Below, in pieces: positions 15,630 through 24,636 of a DNA stretch of 44,230 nt. The notes under the pieces were generated by a model that saw only the letters and a list, made by a program, of their open reading frames with translations, did not search any database and was not told the DNA's origin. Location: NCBI GenBank assembly GCA_040275305.1, contig JBEOJY010000048.1:1-44230 (forward strand), read 5' to 3'. A program made the translations under genes and the position numbers. This stretch comes from JBEOJY01 sp040275305 (lineage in GTDB: Bacteria; Pseudomonadota; Alphaproteobacteria; UBA9219). Every line of letters begins with the position of its first letter. The stretch's first letter is position 1.

Positions 15630-16756
15630 GGCAGCGCCTCGATATCGCCGCGCGACTGATCCATTGCAAACTTCGTCGCAAAATCGGTCAGACCATTCAC
15701 CTCGATAGCCTTGCGCATCCCGCGCATAAGCCCCTGATAGAAATGCAGGTTGTGCCTCGACAACAGCATCGGACCCAGAATCTCTTCCGCGCGAAACAAG
15801 TGATGGATATAGGCGCGCGAGTAATGGGAGCACGCATAACAATCGCACGCATCGTCAAGCGGCCTCTGATCGCCAAGATGACGCGCGTTGCGAATATTGA
15901 CCGTGCCGCGAGACGTAAAAGCCTGCCCCGTGCGGCCAGATCGCGTCGGCATCACGCAATCAAACATATCGACGCCGCGCATGACCGCGCCGACAAGATC
16001 GTCTGGCCTGCCGACGCCAAGAAGATAACGTGGCTTGTCCGTAGGCAAATGCGGCACAGTTTCATCCAGCGCCTTAAACATCGCGACTTGCCCCTCGCCG
16101 ACCGCCAATCCCCCTATGGCATATCCGTCGAAACCGATGTTCTGAAGCGCTTCGGCAGACTCCTGCCGCAAATCCGCGTAAACGCTGCCCTGATTGATGC
16201 CGAACAGCGCATACCCCTCGCGCGGGATAAAGGCGTCGCGGCTACGGCGAGCCCATCGCATCGAAAGCCGCATAGACTCGGCAGCCTGCGCATGGGTTGC
16301 TGGATGTGGCGTGCATTCGTCGAAACACAAGCTGATATTGGAATCGAGCGAATGCTGTATTTGGATCGAGCGCTCCGGAGTTAACTCGTGCGCGCTTCCG
16401 TCAAGGTGCGAACGAAACGTTACGCCGTTTTCGGTCAACTTGCGTAACGCCGCGAGCGACATGACTTGATAGCCGCCAGAGTCGGTAAGAATCGGCCCCG
16501 GCCAGTTCATGAAACGATGCAGCCCGCCCAAAGCCGCCACGCGCTCCGCCGTTGGACGCAGCATCAGATGATAGGTATTGCAAATGGCGAGTTCAGCCCC
16601 CGTACTGCGCACAACATCCGGGGTCATCGCCTTAACCGTCGCCGCCGTTGCCGTCGCCATGAAACAAGGCGTCTCGAACGAGCCATGCGCCGTCGTGACG
16701 CGCCCCCGCCGCGCGAGGCCGTCCTGTGCCAGTTGAGTGTAAGAAAAAACGGTCAT
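15626..16756 (-). CDS. tgt: Queuine tRNA-ribosyltransferase (TGT)
   Basis: This enzyme swaps guanine-34 for the queuosine precursor preQ1 in GUN-anticodon tRNAs. It has 376 residues, the usual length. The active-site Asp92 is in PILTDSGGYQV, the nucleophilic Asp lies in MFDCVMPTRSGR, and GINQGSVY and GGLAVGE line the substrate pocket. The zinc site is CDCYACSHYSRAYIHHL. It starts inside the last codon of queA (ATGA overlap) and ends with the same kind of overlap at the SH3 gene, so the three genes form one operon. Confidence 0.98.
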   Translation of the reverse strand: MTVFSYTQLAQDGLARRGRVTTAHGSFETPCFMATATAATVKAMTPDVVRSTGAELAICNTYHLMLRPTAERVAALGGLHRFMNWPGPILTDSGGYQVMSLAALRKLTENGVTFRSHLDGSAHELTPERSIQIQHSLDSNISLCFDECTPHPATHAQAAESMRLSMRWARRSRDAFIPREGYALFGINQGSVYADLRQESAEALQNIGFDGYAIGGLAVGEGQVAMFKALDETVPHLPTDKPRYLLGVGRPDDLVGAVMRGVDMFDCVMPTRSGRTGQAFTSRGTVNIRNARHLGDQRPLDDACDCYACSHYSRAYIHHLFRAEEILGPMLLSRHNLHFYQGLMRGMRKAIEVNGLTDFATKFAMDQSRGDIEALP

Positions 16757-17934
16757 GTGAAAGAAACATTCATAGGAAAGGGGGAAGAAACTTCGTCGCG
16801 CTCCAACAAACAGGCATCGCCATAAGAATAAAACCTGTAACCCTTCGCGACTGCATGAGCATATGCCGACTGCATGCGCTCAAGCCCAGCGAACGCGCTG
16901 ACGAGCATGAACAATGTCGAACGCGGCAGGTGAAAGTTTGTCAACAAAGCGTCAACAAATCGGAAACGATAGCCTGGTGAAATAAAAATTCCCGTTTCAC
17001 CAGCGAAAGGATTGAGCGCTCCCTGCTCCATAGCCGCCGACTCCAGAAGTCTTAATGAAGTCGTGCCGACCGCAACGATCCTACGCCCTTCGCGTTTTGC
17101 GTCGTTTAGTATCTTAGCCGTTTCAACATCAATCTCGCCCCACTCCTTGTGCATGACATGTTCGCTGACTCGCTCGGCTTTAACCGGCTGGAACGTCCCT
17201 GCTCCGACATGCAGCGTCACAAACGCGCGCGCGAATCCAGCCTGATCAAGCCGCGCCAGAAGCTCTGGCGTGAAATGCAACCCGGCAGTAGGGGCCGCGA
17301 TAGCCCCATCCCGCTTGGCGTAGATCGTCTGATAAGAAGTTCGATCCAGTTGAGTCAAACCTTTCTCGCGCTTGATATAGGGCGGTAGCGGCGGCTCTCC
17401 ATAACGCTCCATCAACGCGAAGAGAGAGGCTTTTGCGCTCTCGATCGAAAATGAGTCTTGCTTGGAAGAAGGCCACGATAGCCGTAGCGCGATCTCTCCA
17501 TCTTCGCCTTTATCAAGCACAACGGCCACGAATTTCTCGGCGAAACTGATCGTATCCCCCACGTGCAATCTCTTCCCGGGCCGCGCAAACGCCATCCATT
17601 CCGCCTCAACATAGCAGCTAAGATCTCGTCTCAACCGATATTGGCCCCGATCCTTGTGAAGCAGAACCTCCACGCGCACGGCCCCGCGCTGCCCATAAAG
17701 CCGCGCCGGAATCACGCGCGTATTGTTCATGACCAGCACGTCGCCTGCCTTCAATAAATCCGGCAATGCAGAAATTACGGAGTCCGCAAACCCGTCTTGG
17801 CGAACATGCAAAAGCCGCGCTGCGTCGCGTGGCGAGCAAGGCGCTTGGGCAATTCTATCGGACGGTAAGGGGAAGTCAAAAGCGCTCGTAGGCAGGTCCA
17901 CACGCTCTGTCACATAATGATGTATATCTGCCAT
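16753..17934 (-). CDS. queA: S-adenosylmethionine:tRNA ribosyltransferase-isomerase
   Basis: QueA converts tRNA-bound preQ1 to epoxyqueuosine using the ribosyl part of SAM. It has 393 residues. The N-terminus, FDFPLPSDRIAQAPCSPRDAARLL, is typical. Other signatures are VLVMNNTRVIPARLYG, APTAGLHFTPELLARL, HVGAGTFQPVKAE and NFHLPRSTLFMLVSAFAG. It overlaps tgt by four bases and is the first gene of the operon. Confidence 0.98.
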   Translation of the reverse strand: MADIHHYVTERVDLPTSAFDFPLPSDRIAQAPCSPRDAARLLHVRQDGFADSVISALPDLLKAGDVLVMNNTRVIPARLYGQRGAVRVEVLLHKDRGQYRLRRDLSCYVEAEWMAFARPGKRLHVGDTISFAEKFVAVVLDKGEDGEIALRLSWPSSKQDSFSIESAKASLFALMERYGEPPLPPYIKREKGLTQLDRTSYQTIYAKRDGAIAAPTAGLHFTPELLARLDQAGFARAFVTLHVGAGTFQPVKAERVSEHVMHKEWGEIDVETAKILNDAKREGRRIVAVGTTSLRLLESAAMEQGALNPFAGETGIFISPGYRFRFVDALLTNFHLPRSTLFMLVSAFAGLERMQSAYAHAVAKGYRFYSYGDACLLERDEVSSPFPMNVSFT

Positions 17935-18011
17935 ATCTAAATCGCGCTCGCGGAAAAGACAGTCTGATAGCCGATTTCATGGCGTATAGACAACGCTTTC
18001 GTCAAATGCGG

Positions 18012-18533
18012 CTATTGCGTGATTTTCCAGCTACCGTCCGGTTGCATGCAGGCCGTCCCATAGCTTTCCTGAACCTGATTCCCGATCCTGATCTGCTGGG
18101 AATATTCGCGGCAGTAACTGCCTGAGGTGTCATCGACGTAAATCGCGGGGGGCGGCGCGGGGGGCGCGACATAATTCGGCCTATAATAGGTCATGATGTA
18201 GCTGGAAGGCTCATAAGTCTCCTCATACACGGTCGAATAGCTTGGAGCGTAATGAGCCCGCCGAGGTGGCGCGTAACTGTAGTAGGCCTGACGGTCCGAC
18301 GAACGCCCGATGCTGTTGCCCATCCAGCCGCCAAGAAACACGCCTGTACCGGTAGCGGCAAGGCGGCCAGACCCGTGTCCAAACTGGCTGCCCAGAAGGC
18401 CGCCTAATCCCGCCCCCATCACAGTGCCAAAGAACTCGCCCTCGCCGCCAGCCAAAGCGCGCGTCGGTACCGCGCCCACTCCGCCTAACGCCACAACGAA
18501 TAAAGCTGCTGGAATAAAAGGATAGCGAATCAC
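18012..18533 (-). CDS. Glycine-zipper exported protein
   Basis: From GTG 18533, which has a strong AGGGGAGG site seven bases upstream, this encodes 173 residues. A signal peptide (IPAALFVVALGGVG, cleavage near ALA) is followed by a glycine-zipper segment (GTVMGAGLGGLLGSQFGHGS...GVFLGGWMGNSIG) at about 30-75. Such segments pack into membranes. Next comes a Tyr/Pro-rich stretch (YYRPNYVAPPAPPPAIYVDD). The C-terminal part, SYCREYSQQIRIGNQVQES with ACMQPDGSWKI, resembles the surface-antigen tail seen in alphaproteobacterial 17-kDa-antigen-like proteins. An outer-membrane or periplasmic envelope role is likely. The exact function is unknown. Confidence 0.82.
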   Translation of the reverse strand: MIRYPFIPAALFVVALGGVGAVPTRALAGGEGEFFGTVMGAGLGGLLGSQFGHGSGRLAATGTGVFLGGWMGNSIGRSSDRQAYYSYAPPRRAHYAPSYSTVYEETYEPSSYIMTYYRPNYVAPPAPPPAIYVDDTSGSYCREYSQQIRIGNQVQESYGTACMQPDGSWKITQ

Positions 18534-18710
18534 TTGAAGCCTCCCCTCAGAATAGGAAGCAGGCCAGATTTGCCACCCTGCTTCCACTAAATTACATATA
18601 TTCCAGCCCTATGGCAAAAAAAGGGCGACTTTTTGATGGTTTGTGTCGAGTGCTCCCTTGATAAAGCATAGGAGTATCTGCTAAGTGTCTCGGCTTCTGG
18701 ATCATGACGT

Positions 18711-18797
18711 GCGGTCGTGGCGGAACTGGTAGACGCGCTAGCTTGAGGTGCTAGTGGGGGCAACCTCTTGGAAGTTCGAGTCTTCTCGACCGCACCA
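18711..18797 (+). tRNA. tRNA-Leu (anticodon GAG)
   Basis: The 87-nt gene folds as a class II tRNA. The acceptor stem GCGGTCG pairs with CGACCGC, followed by discriminator A and an encoded CCA. The anticodon stem-loop is CTAGC-TTGAGGT-GCTAG, giving anticodon GAG (reads CUC/CUU). There is a long variable arm, and the T loop is GTTCGAGTC. Confidence 0.97.
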
Positions 18798-19050
18798 TCA
18801 TCCCATCTCCCCAGCATAGCCAAACTCTACAATACACATTTTGCCGCAATTCTAGCGGTTTGCCGTACGGGCTTCATAAGCTGCCTTAGGTTTTTCAGTA
18901 ACAACGTTGCGTTTTCGCCGCGCTTTCAACCGAATTTTGCCCATAAAGCGCGTTCTTGTGCGCTTTCCCTCTTGCCAAAGGCGCTGTTTGTGTGCAGTTT
19001 CCACACAGTTTCCATTATTGGACACTATCCATCAACGAAGGGACATTCAC

Positions 19051-19350
19051 ATGGCAACAGCAACCCAACCCACCGTCACCCTTAAGCACATCGCTGCGGA
19101 TTTGGCGGATAAGTTCGATATGCCTAAGAAGCAAATGACGCAAATTCTCGAAGAATACGTTGTAATGACTGTTAAGAATCTCAAGAAAGGCAACCGCATC
19201 CGCATCGCCGGGCTCGGTATCCTTCAGGTGCGCAAGCGCGCAGCGCGCATGGGGCGCAACCCTCAAACAGGCGAGCCGATGCCGATTGCCGCCAAGAAAA
19301 AGATCGCATTCCGCGCGAGCAAGGAACTCAAGGAAACCATCGGAAAATAA
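19051..19350 (+). CDS. HU-family DNA-binding protein
   Basis: This 99-residue nucleoid protein is of the HU/IHF fold. ATG 19051 has a GAAGGGA site nearby, and the frame upstream is not needed. The N-terminal helices (LKHIAADLADKFDMPKKQMTQ) form the dimer body. The beta arm runs through IAGLGILQVRKRAARMGRNPQTGEPM, where RNPQTGE holds the intercalating proline. The protein ends in KKIAFRASKELKETI. It is single-copy here with its own terminator. I cannot say whether it acts as HU or as a variant paralog. Confidence 0.93.
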   Translation: MATATQPTVTLKHIAADLADKFDMPKKQMTQILEEYVVMTVKNLKKGNRIRIAGLGILQVRKRAARMGRNPQTGEPMPIAAKKKIAFRASKELKETIGK

Positions 19351-19373
19351 GCTAATTTCCGCTGCTATAAGCG

Positions 19374-19403
19374 AAAGGGCGGTCTTGGGACCGCCCTTTT
19401 TTT
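19374..19403 (+). terminator. Rho-independent terminator of the HU-family gene
   Basis: AAAGGGCGGTC (19374-19384) pairs exactly with GACCGCCCTTT (19389-19399) around a TTGG loop, followed by a run of T. Confidence 0.95.
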
Positions 19404-19736
19404 ATACAAAAAATCTGATGCCGCAGACGCAAGCAAACAAAAAGCCACGCCGACTCAATTCACGTGGCAAAAAAATCGGGGCCGGAAACAAGCAAAAATA
19501 CACTCTTGGCGTGTAATGCATTTCAATAAAAACATATCCAGAAAAGCGATCCGACAAACCTTCAAAAAACTAAACTAACTATAATTAGTAATAAGATACC
19601 ACAAACAGGTAATCCATTGATCTTTTTCTGTTTTTTACCTCCCCTGGCCGGAAAAAACGTTTTTAGTTTCGGATTTCTTGTCTACATTGAGGTCAAGAGA
19701 GAGAAATAAACTGTAATTGATAAGGAAGACAAAAAC
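19404..19736. other. AT-rich gap with no recognised gene
   Basis: After the HU terminator this 333-bp stretch is AT-rich, especially 19515-19640. A 32-codon basic frame from 19420 has no ribosome binding site. The last bases (AAGGAAGAC, 19722-19730) form the ribosome binding site of the next gene, and a promoter is expected here. Confidence 0.5.
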
Positions 19737-19946
19737 GTGATGATAGAACTGTCCCCCACGGCCTATACGGTCCTTTGCGGCCTCGTCATGGATAATATGA
19801 TGACGGATAGCGATGCGGCCCCTTTGTTGCGCCGTGTCGCGCAGGAACTGGGGGCAATAGCTTCTGGCGGAATGATACCCTCTGAATTAGTCGAAGACCC
19901 TACCCGCCTCGAAGCCCTTCGCCGCGCAGGATTTGTCGCGCGTTAA
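19737..19946 (+). CDS. Small uncharacterised protein
   Basis: This 69-residue frame starts at GTG 19737 (or ATG 19740) behind an AAGGAAG site. The protein is mostly helical, with three Met pairs near the N-terminus and the pattern LLRRVAQELGAIASGG in the middle. I do not recognise a family. The clear ribosome binding site and host-like codon use support it as real. Confidence 0.6.
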   Translation: MMIELSPTAYTVLCGLVMDNMMTDSDAAPLLRRVAQELGAIASGGMIPSELVEDPTRLEALRRAGFVAR

Positions 19947-20094
19947 CTCTGAAATGGCCGCAAAACAATAACGCTGGATATTATATTACTTTTGTGCAAG
20001 AAACATTCATCGCCAATAAAGGCGTAGAGACGCAGCTCTGGACGACATCCTGGTCTGGCGTCAAAGATAAACCCATAAAATTAAGGAGCTAACG

Positions 20095-20364
20095 ATGTCG
20101 ATGGCAACGCAAACAAAGACAGAAATCATCCAAAAATTCGCGCGTAAAAAAGGCGATACCGGCTCTCCGGAAGTTCAGATTGCCGTTCTGACTGCGCGTA
20201 TCAACGAGCTTTCCTCGCACTTCGAAAAGCACCCCAAGGATCACCACTCGCGTCGTGGCCTTCTGATGTTAGTCAACACGCGCCGTAGCCTGCTTGATTA
20301 CCTCAAGCGCACCAATCTTTCATCCTATGAAAAGATCCTAATCGAACTCAGCTTGCGCAAGTAA
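20095..20364 (+). CDS. rpsO: 30S ribosomal protein S15
   Basis: This 89-residue uS15 protein binds 16S rRNA in the platform. AAGGAG stands seven bases before ATG 20095. KKGDTGSPEVQIAVLTARI, HPKDHHSRRGLLMLVNTRR and LLDYLKRTN are the family hallmarks. pnp, a common downstream partner, is not present here; a terminator follows at once. Confidence 0.98.
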   Translation: MSMATQTKTEIIQKFARKKGDTGSPEVQIAVLTARINELSSHFEKHPKDHHSRRGLLMLVNTRRSLLDYLKRTNLSSYEKILIELSLRK

Positions 20365-20385
20365 GAGCGTCAAGCTTAACGAAAT

Positions 20386-20419
20386 AAGCCCCGCCATGCT
20401 TCTTCGGCGGGGCTTTTCT
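20386..20419 (+). terminator. Rho-independent terminator of rpsO
   Basis: AAGCCCCGCC (20386-20395) pairs with GGCGGGGCTT (20406-20415), followed by TTCTTT. Confidence 0.95.
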
Positions 20420-20448
20420 TTGTCCAGTGCTAATTGCGTCTCAAGCCC

Positions 20449-21309
20449 TCACCCCTCGTCAAGCGCGACATCCAGCGCAGGCGCGCTGTGGGTTATCGAA
20501 CCCGCCGAGATATAATCCACCCCGCTGGCGGCAATTGCCTTGATGGTAGCCAGCGTTACGCCCCCCGAAGCCTCCATTGGGAATTTCCCGTTAACCAACG
20601 CCACGGCTTCCGCCAACACCCCCGGGGTCATGTTATCAAGAAGCACGGCATCGACAGGTAATGTAAGCGCTTCCTTAAGCTGCTCCAGCGTATCGACTTC
20701 AAGCTCGATCTTGACCATATGCCCGATGGCGGCGCGCGCCTTCGTCACGGCCTGAGAAATGCCACCTGCGACCGCGATGTGATTATCTTTAATAAGAATC
20801 GCGTCGTCGAGGCCAAATCTGTGATTAAAACCTCCACCCGCCTTCACCGCGAGCTTTTCCAACGCGCGCAACCCCGGCGTTGTCTTGCGCGTGCAGCAGA
20901 CGCGAGTCTTGAATGGCTTCACGGCCTCAACCAGCGCATGGGTAGCCGTTGCGATCCCGCTAAGATGTCCCAGAAAGTTGAGCGCGACGCGCTCCGCCGA
21001 AAGAATGCCCCGCGCAGGTCCCTGAAGAGCCGCAAGCCTATCGCCCGCTGCAACTTTCTGCCCATCTCCAAAATATGCCGAAAAACGAATGCCACGATCA
21101 AGCAGAGCGAAAGCAAGCCTCGCGCAATCCATCCCCGCGATAACGCCGCTTTGCCGCGCCACCACTGCGCCTGCCCAAGTTGCGTCCTGCGGAATGACTG
21201 CCATCGAAGTAATGTCGCCGCATCGCCCCAGATCCTCCAGCAAGGCCGCGCGAACAACAGGCTCCAACATAACGTCCGGAAGAATGCTTTGGCTCGATTC
21301 TAAATCCAT
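20449..21309 (-). CDS. nadC: Nicotinate-nucleotide pyrophosphorylase (carboxylating)
   Basis: NadC converts quinolinate and PRPP to nicotinate mononucleotide, the third step of de novo NAD synthesis. It has 286 residues. Signatures include LLEDLGRCGDITS, the quinolinate/PRPP-binding CTRKTTPGLRALEKLAVKAGG, FGLDDAILIKDNH, and the C-terminal MEASGGVTLATIKAIAASGVDYISAGSITHS. It starts 20 bp after nadB, forming a nadBC pair. nadA is not adjacent. Confidence 0.98.
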   Translation of the reverse strand: MDLESSQSILPDVMLEPVVRAALLEDLGRCGDITSMAVIPQDATWAGAVVARQSGVIAGMDCARLAFALLDRGIRFSAYFGDGQKVAAGDRLAALQGPARGILSAERVALNFLGHLSGIATATHALVEAVKPFKTRVCCTRKTTPGLRALEKLAVKAGGGFNHRFGLDDAILIKDNHIAVAGGISQAVTKARAAIGHMVKIELEVDTLEQLKEALTLPVDAVLLDNMTPGVLAEAVALVNGKFPMEASGGVTLATIKAIAASGVDYISAGSITHSAPALDVALDEG

Positions 21310-21329
21310 ATAATTCTCTCCTGTTACGA

Positions 21330-22862
21330 TCAGTTTGCAACCCCCAAAGAATGCAAAACTTTTTCAATATCGCGCAAAGCGAATGACTGCCTGCATTGCC
21401 GCTCCGGAATGGCATCAGGATAATCGGCTCTGAAATGCGCGCCACGACTTTCTTCGCGCAGTAAGGCCGCCACTGTGATCATGCGGGCAACCAAAGCCAT
21501 CGGCATGTGCTTCCGTAGTTCCGAAGAGCAAAGAATCCGCAAAGCCTGCATAAGCGATTCCCGGTCGCGTTCGACCCCGACAAAACGCTGCATGCAATCG
21601 CGAATGCGCAATTTCTTCTCAGCCCCCAAAGATCGCAACCAATCAAATCCGCAAGAAACTCTCGCATCGGAAGAGCGTGTTGAAACATCGCGCCCCGCGA
21701 TATCCCTCCCAACGCGAACGCCCATGGCAGCAGCCTCAAGCAAAGAATTGCTGGCAAGCCGATTGGCCCCATGCAACCCCGTGCGCGCAACCTCGCCGCA
21801 AGCCCACAACCCTGCCACATCCGTGCGCCCATGCAAATCCGTAACAACGCCACCCATATGGTAATGCGCAGCCGGACAAATGGGAATCGCCTGTTTGGCC
21901 GGGTCGAGTCCATACTGCGCGCAAAGGGCGTGGACAGAAGGAAACCTCTTCGCGAATGACGAGCCTAACGCCTGCCGCGCGTCAAGAAAAACCCTGCGAC
22001 CATCCTTCTGTTGCCGCCAGATCGCGCGCGCCAGAATATCGCGAGGCGCCAGTTCCTTGCCAGGATAGTGCGCCATAAATCGGTCGCCTTGATCGTTGAC
22101 GAGAATAGCGCCTTCGCCACGCAACGCCTCGCTTGCCAAAGGCAAAGACTCCGCGCCGACATCGATGGCCGTAGGATGAAACTGCATAAACTCAAGGTCA
22201 GCCAACGTCGCCCCGGCGCAAGCAGCTAGTGCCAACCCTGTGCCAACGGAGGATAATGGATTGGTGGTTGAGCGCCAAAGCCCCCCTGCGCCGCCTGTTG
22301 CAAGGACAAGTTGTCGCGCAGAAAGAAAATGCTCTCGCCACCCTTTGCGGATCACCAGTCCATGTACGGAACCATCTTCGATGACGATCTTCACGGCCTG
22401 AGCGCACAGAATTTCGATTGAAGGAGTCGCGCGCGCAGCGGCGATAAGCCCTCGCATGATTAACAATCCCGTCGAATCGCCTTGCGCATGCACCACGCGG
22501 CGGCAACTGTGAGCCCCTTCGAGACTAAGCGCCAGCGCGCCGGACTCGTGACGATCGAACGCGACCCCAAGCGACATCAAACGCTCAACCGCGCGCGGCC
22601 CTTCGCGTGTGATCGTCGCAACGGCCTCTGGATCGCACAAGCCTGCCCCAGCCTTGATGGTATCCTCGGCATGCAAAGCAGGCGTATCATCCGCATCCAT
22701 CGACGCAGCGATACCGCCTTGGGCAAGCGCGCTTGAACACATCTCGCCCAAAGGACTTGCCGCAATCACAAGCGTAGGACGCGGCGCGAGTTCCAACGCA
22801 GCCATCAAGCCCGCAATCCCGCCCCCCACGATAATGGGCTTAATATCTGTATGAGAATCCAT
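21330..22862 (-). CDS. nadB: L-aspartate oxidase
   Basis: This 510-residue FAD enzyme oxidises L-aspartate to iminoaspartate, the first step of bacterial de novo NAD synthesis. The FAD-binding dinucleotide motif is VGGGIAGLMAALE at the N-terminus. SSALAQGGIAASM, the active-site region RRVVHAQGDSTG, LATGGAGGLW, FHPTAI and AHYHMGGVVTDLHGRT are typical of the succinate dehydrogenase/aspartate oxidase family. The C-terminal helical domain is complete. It forms an operon with nadC. Confidence 0.97.
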   Translation of the reverse strand: MDSHTDIKPIIVGGGIAGLMAALELAPRPTLVIAASPLGEMCSSALAQGGIAASMDADDTPALHAEDTIKAGAGLCDPEAVATITREGPRAVERLMSLGVAFDRHESGALALSLEGAHSCRRVVHAQGDSTGLLIMRGLIAAARATPSIEILCAQAVKIVIEDGSVHGLVIRKGWREHFLSARQLVLATGGAGGLWRSTTNPLSSVGTGLALAACAGATLADLEFMQFHPTAIDVGAESLPLASEALRGEGAILVNDQGDRFMAHYPGKELAPRDILARAIWRQQKDGRRVFLDARQALGSSFAKRFPSVHALCAQYGLDPAKQAIPICPAAHYHMGGVVTDLHGRTDVAGLWACGEVARTGLHGANRLASNSLLEAAAMGVRVGRDIAGRDVSTRSSDARVSCGFDWLRSLGAEKKLRIRDCMQRFVGVERDRESLMQALRILCSSELRKHMPMALVARMITVAALLREESRGAHFRADYPDAIPERQCRQSFALRDIEKVLHSLGVAN

Positions 22863-22975
22863 GCATGCCGCTCAATTTCTATAAATGGAGAGCAATAAAC
22901 GCAGTCAATTAAGCCCCGGCTTAGTCTCGATATATCAGGGGGAATTAACTTACCCAAGACACACTAGCCTACACC

Positions 22976-23203
22976 TTAACTCATTGCTTCAGAACAAGAT
23001 TCGTTATGACCGTCCGCGTCATTCCGGCGCAAGCAATCCAGCAACGCCGCGTCTGCGGCGCGAAAGAGTCAAAAGCGCGCCCTTGATCGCAGGCAGTAAA
23101 TCCGTTCTGTTCCTCTCGCTGCCGCTCGCAAGCTGGATTCCGGCTTTTCGCCGGAATGACGCTTTCGGCTAAGATAAGTTTAGTTATCAAACAATGTGTT
23201 AAC
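22976..23203. repeat. Family C-like palindromic repeat, copy C3, with outer inverted ends
   Basis: The inner palindrome runs from GCGTCATTCCGGCG (23016) to CGCCGGAATGACGC (ending 23162), with AGCAATCCAG and CTGGATTCCGG related arms. The outer ends TTAACTCATTG (22976) and CAATGTGTTAA (ending about 23202) match 10 of 11. CAGAACAAGATTCGTTATGA near 22990 is also found in decayed form near 10937. The 22863-23385 gap otherwise holds the sciP upstream region. Confidence 0.75.
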
Positions 23204-23243
23204 GTGTAGAGTAGTATGTCCCCAAGATAAAAAATTACAGTCA

Positions 23244-23301
23244 TTAACTTTTGAAACGCTCGTTTAGCCGCGATTAACGCAAAATATTTACCTAAATTAA
23301 C
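23244..23301. promoter_or_regulatory. Cluster of TTAAC half-sites upstream of sciP
   Basis: TTAAC occurs at 23244, 23274 and 23297, with a near match TTTACC at 23287. CtrA recognises TTAA-N7-TTAA and half-sites of it. No full site with the right spacing is present, so binding is only a possibility. Confidence 0.3.
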
Positions 23302-23385
23302 GATCGATGTTAGCTATATTTTAAAACCATTCAGGTTATGATACTTTTAGATTATTCAGGCTGGATATATTTTCGGAGCATTGCC

Positions 23386-23703
23386 ATGACAATTACTTCC
23401 CAAACGCTGCCTCCATCCGGGAAAAACGGCAAGATCGTCCGCATATCAGGTCACCAGCCACTACGTCACGCATCGGAAAGAAATGCTTTGCCTCCGCCCG
23501 AAACGCGTCGTTGGGTCATGCGTCGCAAAGCGCAAGTCGTGACGGCGGTACGCAACGGAACGCTTACCTTTGAAGAAGCCTGCGAACGTTACCATCTCTC
23601 CGAAGAGGAGTTTAAAGGCTGGATCAGCTTATTCGACCACTTTGGCATGCATGGCCTTCGCGCGACGCGCATGCAAGAATACCGTTCGACGGAAACCGTA
23701 TAA
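23386..23703 (+). CDS. sciP: SciP-type CtrA inhibitor (DUF1153)
   Basis: This small protein has 105 residues from ATG 23386, with GGAG upstream. The core TRRWVMRRKAQVVTAVRNG, then FEEACERYHLSEEEFKGW and GLRATRMQEYR, matches the DUF1153/SciP family (helix-turn-helix). In Caulobacter, SciP binds CtrA and blocks its activation of target promoters in G1 cells. Its presence implies a CtrA-based cell-cycle or motility circuit. The N-terminal 35 residues are lineage-specific. Confidence 0.93.
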   Translation: MTITSQTLPPSGKNGKIVRISGHQPLRHASERNALPPPETRRWVMRRKAQVVTAVRNGTLTFEEACERYHLSEEEFKGWISLFDHFGMHGLRATRMQEYRSTETV

Positions 23704-23739
23704 GAATAAGGTAGTGTGAAGCAGACAAAACTAAAGCGC

Positions 23740-24636
23740 CTAGAAGTACTTCCCCGCGATAATGGCGAGCAACACGAGCAAGCCAATATCGCGGTTTTTT
23801 TTAAAGCGCGTCAAACAGTCCTGTGGGTCGTCGGGCTTCCACTGCGCCAGATGAAAAACCGCCAAAACGAAAGCCGCAACGCCTACCCACCCAAATCCCC
23901 TGCCCAATCCTACTTGCCAGCCGGACAAGGCCAGAAACAAACAGGACGCGAAATAAAATAGTGTTACCCATTTCCGCGCATTTCTTCCGAACAAGCGAGC
24001 TGTTGATTTAATTCCCGCCTTTTCATCGTCCACGACATCCTGACAAGCGTAAATCGTATCGTATCCCAGAGTCCAGAACACGCCAGCGAGGTAAAGGCTT
24101 ACCGCCGGCCAACCGACAGATCCATGCGCGGCGCACCACCCCATCAGAGCGCCCCAGTTGAAAGTCAACCCAAGAAACAGCTGCGGCCACCACGTCACGC
24201 GCTTCATCAAAGGATAGACAAGCGCCAGCAGCATCGAAGCCAGTCCCCAGATGATCGTCGCGCGGTTGAAACACAGCAAAATAGCGAATCCAACCGCCAA
24301 CAGGCACGACAGAAACACAAGCGCCTGCATGACGGAAACCTGCCCGCTGGCCAAAGGCCGCCCGCGCGTGCGCTCGACTTCCCTGTCCAGCCGTTGGTCC
24401 CAAAGATCGTTGATAACGCAACCCGCGCCGCGCATCGTGACGGCGCCTATGGCAAACAACAGGCAAAGCCATGGATTAGGAAAACCTGAATCGGCGAGCG
24501 CGACGGCCCAAAGGCACGGCAACAGCAGCAGCCAAATGCCAATCGGACGATCAAGCCGCATGAGGCGCGTATAAGGTTTCGCCTCGACCGGAAGGAAGCG
24601 GTCAAGCCAAAATTCTGAAGGGCTGTCGCTAGCCAT
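23740..24636 (-). CDS. ubiA: 4-hydroxybenzoate polyprenyltransferase
   Basis: UbiA attaches the polyprenyl tail to 4-hydroxybenzoate in ubiquinone synthesis, in the inner membrane. I chose ATG 24636 (298 residues) behind a GAGGCG site; the longer frame adds a poor N-terminus. Eight or nine hydrophobic segments are visible. The two Asp-rich prenyl-diphosphate/Mg sites are NDLWDQRLDREVERTRGRPL and YACQDVVDDEKAGIKSTA. The N-terminal RLDRPIGIWLLLLPCLWA is a family hallmark. It is divergent from the MarR gene, with 174 bp between. Confidence 0.96.
   Translation of the reverse strand: MASDSPSEFWLDRFLPVEAKPYTRLMRLDRPIGIWLLLLPCLWAVALADSGFPNPWLCLLFAIGAVTMRGAGCVINDLWDQRLDREVERTRGRPLASGQVSVMQALVFLSCLLAVGFAILLCFNRATIIWGLASMLLALVYPLMKRVTWWPQLFLGLTFNWGALMGWCAAHGSVGWPAVSLYLAGVFWTLGYDTIYACQDVVDDEKAGIKSTARLFGRNARKWVTLFYFASCLFLALSGWQVGLGRGFGWVGVAAFVLAVFHLAQWKPDDPQDCLTRFKKNRDIGLLVLLAIIAGKYF

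Noticed and set aside
19420..19518. 32-residue basic peptide frame after the HU terminator
   Set aside because: No ribosome binding site, and the frame is short and directly behind a terminator.
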